Shown in pieces: positions 15,338-27,300 of a stretch of DNA of 64,000 nt. The position numbers and the translations under genes were made by a program. The stretch comes from Hymenopus coronatus. Its lineage: Eukaryota > Arthropoda > Insecta > Mantodea > Hymenopodidae. The notes under the pieces were generated by a model. It saw only the letters and a list, made by a program, of their open reading frames with translations. It was not told where the DNA came from and searched no databases. The DNA is taken from NCBI GenBank assembly GCA_030762935.1, contig CM060898.1, forward strand, positions 98,959,281-99,023,280, written 5' to 3'. The first letter of the stretch is position 1. Every line of letters starts with the position of its first letter.

Positions 15338-15392
<55 letters not shown>

Positions 15393-18300
15393 TGCTTCAC
15401 AAAGATAAAATTGCATATGGTGTAACATATGGTCTTAGCACTCATTTTCATAGTTTATTGTTGGAAAATATTTGGGAAAGTCCTGTGTTTGTCCTTCCCA
15501 TTGATGAAAGTCTTAATGATATTGCCCACAAGGAACAAATGGATGTAATGATGAATTATTGGGATGTTAATTCTGGGTTAATAAGCACTAGATATTTGAA
15601 GTCCTAGTTCCTAGAGAAACCAGCAGCATCTAATATGATGGATTGTCTAATAGGGTTATCTGAAAAAGGACTTTCACTTGAAAAGCTTGTTTGGGTGTCC
15701 ACAGATGGCCCTAATGTAAATCTGAAACTATTGTCCAGTCTAACGATTCATATGAAAAATAGTCTGACATCAGAAAAGCAAATAGTGGATATTGGGACAT
15801 GTTCCCTTCATACCATAAATGGAGCATATAAAACTGCTTTGAAAAATACTGGGTGGGGCACTGAGGAGTTTTTAAAGCTTTTGTTAAGATTGGGTTAACG
15901 ATCACAGCTAATCACATGCGATTTGCCGCGATCAGGAATTCTGATACGTAAGTTACCTAATTTTTATTTCACATTCTCAGTAGACCCCCTGTTTTAGCAA
16001 ATGTTCTAAGAGAGTAAGACATTAAAAGAAACAGGAAAATTCTATGCACACTTGTGTGCTATTATTACCTCTTTGACAATGTATGTACAATATACATAGT
16101 AACTAGAGAAGGTATTATATTTCACCCAAAAATTTGATACCAAGATTTCACTGGAAATGCATGATTTGAGATCCCCTAAATAAAAAAAATTATTTTTAGA
16201 ACAAGGTGTGTGTGGACAGCACAACTCAAAAATGAAAAGTCAGTTGAATACCAAATTAGATACTGTAACAAATGTCTTTATTGACTTCAAAAATGAATTA
16301 CAAATGAAATTTTAAATTCTTAAATGCACTACATCCATGGCTCTCACACACTGTGCACTTACACTCCAGTTACATCTCAGTACAATTCATGAGAAAATAC
16401 ACTACTAGAGCTTGCAATTCTCTGTCCTTTTAGAGCTAGAAAATAATGTCACAGAACTTTGTGGAAGCCAAAGAATTGAGACGACTCACTTTCCAAAGTC
16501 TCTGATTACTATCATACCCATTTCCAAGATTCCAACTCACCGACTTGTATACCAAAGCGACTTGAGAGTGGTCACATATAGCACTTGACAGTATAGAAGT
16601 TCATCTTCCAAAGATGCAACTCAGAATTTTCAGGAAAGTCTGCCCACCCCATGAAAAATTTTAATTTTTCTCAGAAATGGCAAATTATTTTCATTAAAAT
16701 GTCATTACGTTTAAGATATCTTAATGACAAACAAAATGTATCGTATTTATCTGAATATAAGCCTTTTTGTTGAGTGTTTCATTTTGCGCTGAAAATTAGC
16801 TATTAAAGAGCCTATGAGCATTCTCATTGGAAGAAAAGATTACTCTTGGAGACTGAGATAAAATTACAAGACTTCCTTTCACATTGGTGCTTGTACTGAA
16901 AGTCACTGGTCAAACAGAAAGAGAAAGACTAACTGCGGTTTCCCCTCATTGGGCTGCACATATACTGCAATGTGAATTTATGCGCAAATTCGAACTAGGT
17001 AAAACATATAGTGATATATTAAATATGTTGTCTTAAGAGAAAATAGTGTCCATAAATATTTGTTGTTATAGCTGTGCCGCTGTCACGTTTTATCATTGCA
17101 TATACCATACTTTTTGTTCTCTGTCTCTCCCACCCACAATGTGAATTTCTTCATAAATTCAAATTATGTAAAAACATTTATGATGTGTTATAATTAAGGA
17201 TGATTTCTAAATACAAAACCATATCCACCTTCATTGTTACAGTTACGCTACCATTGCAGTCACATTCTATAATCGCATATACATACATTTTGTTCTCTAT
17301 TTCTCTTGCTTGCAATGTGAATATCTGCGCAAATTCAAATTTGGTAAAAACCTTTACAATGTGTTGTATTAAGTATGTCGTGTAAACACAAAATCATATC
17401 CATTGTCATTACAGATACACCACTGCCATGTACTATGCATTTCCATACTTTCCTCTTTGGCAACGGCTCAAAACATGAATTTCCATGCAAAATCTAATTA
17501 AGTACAATAAATAATTAAGGGACTTAATTGTCGCCCTCCTTGGTGTAATGGTTACCATGCTAATTTCATTTACCTAAGGTCGTGGGTTCAATCCTGGCGG
17601 ACGATGGATTTTTTTCGGATGTAAAAATCCTTAGTATGGCTTCCTTCGGAAGGGAAGTAAAGCCGTTGGTCCCATGTTGTATATTTACGGCATGTGAAAA
17701 AACCGCAAGTCTAATATAGAGGCCTCTGAGCAAAATTAAGCAGTCTTTCACACCCAATTTAGAATGGGACGCTAAGAACCACAGAAGTTTAAGAGCAACC
17801 ATAAACAACACTACTTTTTATTTAAACTGACTTACTCAGCTTAAATGCCCATTAGTTTGTTCAAAATATATGGCAATCCTTTAAAATTCATTTAAAAATT
17901 CATTTTATATACCTATGTCTTTTAAACATGTCTTACATAGATAATATTACTAAATTTCAAATTAAGTTTTGAAAAATGGGAATCTTCTTCCATTCAAGGT
18001 TATCTTGTATTTGGATAAATAAGATATATCTTGAATTTTCTGTGAAAAGCCTCTGAGGACCTCTTCATTCTGAATGACTTTTGAATAACTGGTAAAGTGT
18101 AGGAGACAAAAACTTACTATAAAAAAAATGAACTTATTAAAACATACTTGTTATGTCATACACATTTTTCATTGTTTCATGCATATGGCCTCCTAAACAT
18201 TTATGGTCATATCGGGGACTGTTTCCAAGATATTCCTTTTTATTGGTTTCAATTTTAAAATACTTGAACTTTTTCAAATGGGAATTTATTTTTTGTTTCA

Positions 18301-21300
18301 TCTCACTTTTGTTGTACTTCTGGTTGTTCAATGAGAATTAAATTTAATTTAGTTCACATAGCAACCAGCTTTTAAAAGATCTGACTCGCATTAGGCTAGT
18401 AATTCTCTTATTTCCCTTCTTTTACAAGGAAGCGAATAATAAGACCATTTCTGTTAATATTTATCTTGATTAGCATGATGTTGATAAAAGAATATCTTTT
18501 GTAAGAATTGTTTGTCAGTGGAATAGGTAGAGAAAGTTGTGTGAGTGGAGCACATATTTTTTTTTATTAAAAATCTAATTATGATAGCTGGTCATAATCT
18601 TGACATGTGATGCAAATCTAAGTTTAAGAACATTGTTACAAAGTAATTTGTATTGAATCATTATGGACACTATTGTTACACTAAGGTACTTAATTCTTTT
18701 CCTGGATGCATTTCAAAGATGCTCATCATCGGTAGGTGTTTGACTCAACACCTACCGATGATGAAGATGAACATCTTTGAAATGCATTTGGGGGAAAAAT
18801 TAAGTATCTGAGTGAAATTACAGTGTCCATAAATGACTCAAATTACTTCTTAATCATTTTAAAATGTCAATGTATATATTGCTTCATATGCATATCTTGT
18901 GATTAGTAACATTATTTTCAGAGAATACTGCTCTTCAGTATGTTTCTCTGTTGCTTGAAGCATTAGTCATGTCACATTTTTCCAGGCATTTCTCTTTATT
19001 TCATGTCTTTTGCATTCTATATTGTTTAAATTCATTTTCACTTTTCTTTTCAATAATACTACTATTTGCTGTCTGATATTTTTCACCTGCAGTGAATCTC
19101 CATAACAATCTTTGGTTCTTCCCACTCGTAAGGTTACAATATTCTGATGGAAGGGGGTTGTTTTGGCAAACATGGGAAACTACTTCAGGCTCCACATATA
19201 CCTTGCAATTTCCACTCATTTGCAGTCTAACAGAAAATAAACAATTTTACTCATTATTCCTCAGAAAAGTGAGAATCATAAACAAGGCTATTATAAGAAG
19301 TTCCTTGTCTTTTTTGGGAATTGCTTTTGCGCATTTAAATACATTACTTGTCTTGGGGAGGTGTAAAATAATGAAGTTTACCTTTAACTGCCAGATAACC
19401 AAATCTGCACCCTGGCACAAAGCACATGTGTATTGTCTTGTCTTTTGAGATGAAAACATGGACTGTAGTGAATAATTATTCTAAAACTTGTCCTTAATTG
19501 TATTAAGTTTACCTGGAATACTTATTCACAAACTTGCTGAAATATACTAATAACAACACTGCACACAATATCAAATAGTGTCTGGTTCCCTGGACTGCTT
19601 GCAAACCTTTATTAGTTACTACAATATTATATGGTGAAATTAAAAAGTGCAAGTCATGGTGCTGCCAGTGTTTTGCTTAACCTCTGCACATAGTTTAGTT
19701 GCCATTGTTTGAGCAGGCAAATCATCATAGCTTCTCTCTTCCATTTGTTATTCTAATAGTACATAAAATGTATACAGCAATGTGATTTCACTGTATAAGA
19801 AAATAAGTCTGGTTTAGAAAAAACTGCATATTATTTACTGTTTAAAATACTGTTTTGGAAGCACTTGTTCCCATCATCAGAGTTTCGACTGCCTTTTAAA
19901 GGGGAGGCAATAAGGTTGACATTATTGTTTCCTGCTGGTGACTCAAGAACTTCATCTATTTAACTCCCATCGACATATAACTGAACAGGAAATGTTATTT
20001 TTTGTTTATTTGATGAATGGGTTAATTACACTAAGCAATACTTACTTGGGATTTTTGCCAGAACATGTTTTGAAGGTCCTTCATTTTCAACCAAACATTG
20101 ACTAATTCCTTGTGTTGAGGCTGGTGGTGTTGTAAGTGCTGTCTCCTCTGGTGGTGGTTCAATGAACTTGCTAAATATATCCTTCTGTGGAATGCCAAAA
20201 TTTAAAACCCTATTTCTATTTTTTTACAATGAAGATGTGTTCCCATGTAGCCAGCTCTTGTTTTCCTGTTATGTGTTTTTGTACTTTTGGGCAAAACACC
20301 ACAATATAAATTCAGAACCAAAACTTCTGAAACATATAACAGGAAAACAAGAGCTGGCCACATGGGAACATATCCTTATTGTAAAAAATAGAAATAGGGT
20401 TTTCAGTTTTGACGTTCCACAGAAGGATGTGTTTAGCAAGTTCATTGAACCACCACCAGAGGAGACAGCAGTTACAACAACCCCAGCTTAACTGCAAGGA
20501 ATCAGTCGATGTCCGGTTGAAAATGAAGGAAACTAGTCCTTCGAAACATGTTCCAGCAAAAATACAAGGTAAGTGTTATTTAGTGCAATTAACCGACTTG
20601 TCAAATAAATGAATATAACAACACTGTTTACAAACTTCCACAAAAAGAAAAGTGATGAAATGTTATGTTTGGGATAAATGTGTTTTTCTGTACTGTCAGT
20701 TTCCATTGATCTTAAGCAAGACAGGTTTTATAATGCAATTGCTGATTCTTCTTACTGCTTTTATTTAATGCATCATGATATTAAGTCAGAGCCTGTACAT
20801 TTTTCAAAAGTAGTATGTGATCTTTAATATCATGTATGTAAAGGGTAATTCAAGGCAGGAAAATTTGCTTGAAAGACATATCTTTGTTTAATCAGTATGT
20901 GAGCCACTAAAAATTTTATTTTTTGTTTCTTTTGAATTTTTGGGTGAAATACAATAATACTTTTACCTACCATATTTATCCAAACTCAAGAAAGACAATG
21001 TGTTTTTCCAGAATGTTAATGTCGAGAAGGGAGGGAGTGGGGGCATTTGCAATATATGTTTTCTGAATAGCATGCTAGGGGGGAAATCAGGTTTCAAATT
21101 TTGTGGATGTGCCAGCGGCAAGCATAGGGGAATTTATCACAAAGATCAGGATGTGTATGGCTTGTTTAGTGCATTATGCTTTGCACTGCAAAACTAGCTG
21201 TTAACAAACCTAGAATCGTAAGTGTTCTCATTAGAAAAAAATAAATAAAAATAGAGGATACCCTTATCAATGGTTGTGCCTAATGGTCAAACAGTAAGAG

Positions 21301-24300
21301 AGGTTTGGTTGCATGTGTGCCTCATTGCTACTAGCACATACCAGGTACTTTCCATTCTCCCCTCTCCTTTCTGTCCATTACATGAATTGCTGCACAAATT
21401 CAAATAATGTAAGACTTTTTAACAATGTGTTATGTGTATGTTGTCTAAATAGAATCATCGTTGCAGTGCACTGCCGTTGCCACCACTACCTATCACACAC
21501 ACAAAGTGAAACATATCTGTTCTCACCTCTTCAGTTCATTATAAAAATAAATTTTTGTCCTCCCCTCTCATTCCTGCCCATTACATGAATTTCATTTGAA
21601 TTAGGTAGACGAAACAAACAAGTAAAAAACATGATCTACTCAAGTGTTCCTTAGTGTGATCAAAATGTGTGTTTAAAAATTAAGTTAGGTCTTCTTTTTA
21701 CATAGATATGCTAAATTCCAAACTTAAGTTCTGACAAAAAAAAAATCTGATGCGTTCCATTCACATGACTTTCTCTACATCTCTGCAACAAATTATTATT
21801 AAAAAGCTCATGCTTCTATTTACTTTATGCTAATCGAGAAAAAATTAGCAGGAATAGTCTTATTACTTGCTTCCTCATAAGTAGAAGCAAAATAAGGGAG
21901 TTCCATAGGTTAAAGTGATAGTCAGCAGCTGGTTGCTATGTGCCCCCCAGGGGCCTACTACGGTAGGTACAGGTTTGGCGCACCGGGGGTTCCCGAGCCA
22001 CTCGCCGCCATATCATTATCGCCACCACCTGAGCCACGTTTTGTGTTTGTGTGCATATTTGTTTGTTTTGCGAGAGTGAATTTACTTGCCTCATCTTCTT
22101 CCCCTTCTAGGCTTATTCTTTACATGTTAGTATTAAGGCTTGAGATTTATTAACTCCTGCCTCACCAACAGGGATCTTTATTCTATCTCCGTGGTTCCTG
22201 TCCCACGGTTCCAGCGCGGCTTCCAACATGTGTGCTCTTCGGAGGTCTCAGGCGTGAAGGTTGAGTGGACCCTTCCTACTGCCCCTATGTGTAAGCCTTA
22301 GGTGCGGAGCCTGTCCATACCATTATGTACCGTAGCTTACTTGGGGGCCCGGCCCGTTTTAATTTCCCGACGAGCGCCGCTCGGGTTAGAATTACGGACC
22401 GGTCGTGTTACCGCTAACGGAAAACCCGGTGTAATCAACCACAAGTCCCCTGAATCCATGTCTGCTTTATTACACAGCATGGCCTAAAGTGGGGAGCCAC
22501 AGGTGGTTATACCTGTGGTAGGGGCTTAAAGTCGGGTTTTACATGGTGAAGGGCTTACCCGTATGGACCAGCAGTGGTGGCTGGAGGGTAACTCCTTCTG
22601 AGGTATTCCTTGAGATCGGTCTGGTAGGGGTCTACCAGGCGGCACAGACCGGAAAGTATTTTGATGTCTTTTCTCTCTACCCCCGGATGGCAGGCTGACG
22701 CCGACGGTTCCGGAAGGGGGTCTTTCCATAATGCTATCTCCTCGCAAAACCTCTTCTTTTAACCGCTTTATAGTTGTGACCTTGGCATGTGAAAAGAAAA
22801 CTATGCGAGATATCAGTCCGTTTTACATACAACGCGAGATTGACAGGCTATGCGGTAAAGTGACCAATGCCACTCGAGCGCGATACGGTACGCTTTTGAT
22901 TGAAACGAAGACGGAAGACCAGTCCAAGAAACTCCTGAAGGCCAGCTTGTTGGGTTCCTACCCCATAAAGGTGGCCCCCCACAAGACTTTGAACACCTGT
23001 AGAGGCGTCGTAACTACCTCTTGTTTAGACGGTCTTTCCGAAGCAGATATAGTCACTAATTTATCTGACCAGGGTGTATGCCAAGCGTATCGTCTGCTCG
23101 GCAAACGAGATGGTGAATCAGTGGCAATGCGTACGGTATTTCTGACTTTTAAGGGCACCACAATACCCGAGACCCTATATTGTGGATATGAACGCGTCTC
23201 TGTGCGACCATATGTGCCAAACCCAATGCGCTGTTTTCGGTGCCAACGGTTCGGTCACACGCAAACTCGGTGCACCTTCGACGCTACCTGTGAACGTTGC
23301 GGACAAGCTGCCCACGGAGAAACTGCTTGTGCTCGAGACCCTTGTTGCGTCCATTGTACAGGGAAGCATCCATCTAGCTCCCGGCAATGTCCACGTTTTC
23401 TCGAGGAAAAGGCCATCCAGGAGCTGCGAGTTAAGGAACGCCTGACTTTTCCGGAAGCCAGGCGTCGCTTCCAAAATCTGCAGCCTGCGACCATCTCAGG
23501 CTATGCCTCAGCGCTCCGCCGCACTCCTGTTTCCTCAGTATCACTACAAACCGTGCCTGTAGCCGACGCGTGTACTCAAACAGAACAGACGCCGACCACA
23601 ACAACCTCGCAGTCTTCAACATTCACACCACCCACTGCCACAAGTTCTATTTCTCCCAAACCTGCACGTAAGCCGCTAGTGAGACCGACACCATCTGTCG
23701 CTGCTCCTCATGAGCGCAGTCGCAAGAAACTCAAGGCCACTGATAAACCTTCCAAGTCCCGTTCTCGTTCTACGAGCCGTAGGGGATCTTCCGCATCCCG
23801 AACATCAGCGGATAGCGCCGACGAAGGTGGGTATACTCTTGTGGGTCCAAAGAGTGCAAAGCACAAGAAACGCCCACCTTAACTCCATCTACTTCGTTTC
23901 CAGCCTTCGTTTGCATCCCAGCTGCAAACTCATATTATGATTATTCGGTAAGCTTTCACGCCTCTACTGTGACCCATGACACTCCTGACGTGGAATATCC
24001 GCGGTGTCCGTACCCATAGGGCCGAATTGCAGCTGTTACTACGGTCCTATAACCCTCTGATTCTGTGTTTGCAGGAGACAAAGCTTTGCCCCCATGATGC
24101 ATTTGCCCTGCACCAATACCTTCCCATGCGGTTTGACGTTACACCGGAGGATGGCTCTCCTGCTCATGGGGGTGTTATGATCCTCATGCGCAATGACATC
24201 TGAGGTCAGCCAGTCTCGCCTACTACTACCTTACAAGCTGTTGCTACCCGACTTGCCCTTCCTGGTTTCTGCTTTACCGTATGTAATGTCTACGTTCCGC

Positions 24301-27300
24301 CTTCATCTATCCTCTGCGCCGCTGACATGCTCCATCTCTTGTCACAGCTCCCAGCACCTTTTCTTCTGCTGGGTGATTTTAATGCCCACCATCCCCTATG
24401 GGGTTCTCCTAGGGCCTGCGCGCGGGGGACCGTTCTTGCTCACCTTTTCGATCAAAATAGTCTCTGTGTTCTGAACATCGGTGAACCTACTTTCATTTCC
24501 GATTCTTCTGCCACGCTTTCCCACCTGGACCTTTCTGTTTGTTCAGCACAGCTTGTTCACTGCTTCCAATGGAACGTAGTATCTGACACTCATTCCAGCG
24601 ATCATTTTCCTTGTGTCCTCACCATGTTTTCACACCACATTTCCTCATCGCGTGCTAGCACTTGGCAGCTGTCTAAGTCTAACTGGGCGCTCTTTACCTC
24701 TCTGGCTGCGTTTGGCGACCGTCAGTTCCACACGGTTGACCATATGCTTGAGCACTTTAACTATGTTATACTCTCTGCCGCAGAGCAAACCATGCCCCGG
24801 ACATCTTCCCGACCTAAATGCTTACCGGTCCCTTGGTGGACTGCTGAGTGCCGCAATGCCATTCGTGCTCGTAGGAGGGCTCTTAGGGTATTTTGCCATC
24901 ACCCTACGCTGGAGCACTTGATCATTTTTAAACAAACACGCGCACGGGCACGCCGGATTATTCAAGATAGCAAAAGGTCTTCATGGAATTCGTTTGTATC
25001 TACCTTTAACCGCACAACACCTTCATCCGTTGTGTGAGAAAAGCTCCGCCGTGTTGCCGGTAAGCAGACTGGTACCTCCATACAGGGGCTACTCGTGGGC
25101 ACCGACACCGTAGTTGATCCGGTTGCTGTGTCAGACGTCCTAGGCAGCACATTCGCAAATGTGTCCAGAACCGCCAATTATCAGCCGGCGTTCCGTGCCA
25201 TTAAGACGGAGGTGGAGTCTCTCTTTCCGGTCCTCTGACACTGAGTGCTATAACACATCTTTTAGCATGCGAGAGCTGGATGCCTCACTAGCATCTTCTC
25301 AGCATTCCGCTCCAGGACCCGATGGTATCCATATTGCCATGCTGCAGCACCTCTCTTCTGATGGTAAACTCTATCTCCTGAGCCTATATAACCGTGTTTG
25401 GCAAGAGGGTGTGTTTCCTGCGGCTTGGCGCGAAGCCACGGTAGTTCCCATTTTAAAACCGGGAAAGGATCGCAGACTTCCTTCCAGTTACCGTCCTATC
25501 TCCATCACCAGTGCAGCTTGTAAGGTGATGGAGCGCATGATCAATGGGCGGTTACGTTGGTGGCTCGAGTCTGAGAAACTCCTCTGCAATATCCAGTGCG
25601 GCTTTCGCCGATACCGCTCTTCGACTGACCACCTAGTCTCCCTCTCGACTCATATCCTGAATGGATTTCTGCGCAAGTGCCAAACTGTGGCCATATTTTT
25701 CGATCTTGAGAAAGCATATGACACCTGCTGGAGGGCTGGCTTATTGCGTACGTTACATAAGTGGGGCTGCCGTGGCCGCCTTCCAGTGTTCCTCCGCGAG
25801 TTTATGGAGAAGCGGGTATTTCGTGTACGTGTTGGTTCTATTTCCTTCCGCGTATTTAGTCAGGAGAATGGAGTACCTCAAGGTTCGGTTCTCAGTTGCA
25901 CCCTCTTCGCCATCAATCCTATCGCTGATTGTCTTCCTGCTGGAATTTCCTCATCCTTATTTGTTGACGACTTTGCAGTTTATTGCAGCTCTCGGCGCAC
26001 ATGCCTTTTGGAGCGTCGCCTTCAGGCCTGTCTCGACCGTCTGCATAGTTGGAGCGTTGCGAATGGTTTCCGTTTTTCTGCCGAGAAAACCGTTTGTATC
26101 AACTTCTGGCGTCGGAAACGTTACGCGGCGCCTTCCCTACACCTTGGGCCGGTACCGCTGCCCTTTGCCGAAACTGTGAAGTTTCTTGGCCTAGTGTTTG
26201 ACAGGAAGCTTAGCTGGTCGTCTCATATTTCTTCGTTGAGGGCTCGATGTGATGGAGCACTTAATATTTTACGTGTATTATGTGGCACATCCTGGGGAGC
26301 AGATCGCACTGTACTATTACAGCTATATCGTTCGCTTGTTCGCTCTAAGCTTGATTACGGGTGCATTGTGTACTCTTCGGCATGTCGTTCAGTTTTACGT
26401 CGTTTAAACCCCGTTCACCATCGAGGGATTCGCCTGGCACTGGGTGCGTTTCCGACGAGCCCAGTTATTTATTAGTTTGTCTGCTGAGGCTGCTGAACCT
26501 CCGCTGTGCTATAGGCGTGAGGTCCTTTGCAGCTATGCCCTCCGCCTCCATGCAATGCCGGATCACCCGTCTTTCAAGCTATTCTTTGACGAGTCTCTTG
26601 ACCGTCAATATGCTGTTAGTGCGCTGGCCTTGCTTCCTGCCTGGGTTCGCTTTCATGAATTGCTTCGCCTGTTTGATGTTCAGCTACCGGTTCTGCTGTC
26701 ACTGGGGGAATGTTCATCTCCCCCTTGGTTACGCTGCGACACCCCGGTCCACCTACGGTTAGCATCCATGACGAAATCGGTTACTCCACCCTCGGCCTTC
26801 CGCTCCGCTTTTTTAGAGTTGCAGGCCAAGTTTCCCAACCATTGTTTTATTTTCACGGATGGTTCAAAGGATGATCTTGGTGTGGGATGTGCTTTTGTTT
26901 TTAATTCGCGGAGTTACGCGTTTCACCTATTGGGGCAGTGTTCAATTTTTACGGCCGAACTTTTCAGTATTTATCAAGCTCTTGTTTTTATCCGGGGACA
27001 GGATTTTAGGCAGTTTATGTGTACCGATTCCCTCAGTGCACTACAGGGCCTGCGTGAGCTGTATCCATACCATCCTTTGATACAGCGTATTCAGGATCGC
27101 CTGCATTCGCTCGCTGATGCTGGCGTCAGCGTGTCGTTTGTTTGGGTTCCTGGTCACGTAGGTGTGAGCGGGAATGAGCAAGCGGACACGGCTGCCAAGT
27201 CTGCGATTTTAAATCCCACTGTTTTTAGCTCCACTGCTCCTCCCAATGATGCTCGTGTCCTCATGCGCCGGGCCATTCTTTCGCGCTGGTTCGCGGAATG

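Larger units (their letters stand above)
16040..18565 (-). repeat. Dispersed repeat DR-A (antisense), split by DR-B
   Basis: The antisense DR-A left part (16040-16739) starts near TAGAGAAGGTATTATATTTCA and runs to GACAAACAAAATGTA. The right part (18028-18565) resumes at ATATCTTGAATTTTCTGTGA. In an unbroken copy these two are adjacent (56217-56235: AAAATGTATATCTTGATT). The intervening 1.29 kb is a DR-B element that itself carries a SINE. Confidence 0.75.

Noticed and set aside
17531..17605. A functional tRNA gene
   Set aside because: A and B boxes are present, but the acceptor stem is imperfect and the sequence continues into a SINE body, so this is a tRNA-derived SINE head.
19001..19459. Minus-strand frames with several Cys residues ([20 protein letters not shown] and [12 protein letters not shown])
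   Set aside because: Short and separate, with no recognisable zinc-finger spacing or family; not supported as a gene.
22958..23622. Minus-strand frames over LINE ORF1
   Set aside because: Shadows of ORF1 in a GC-richer element; they have no motifs.
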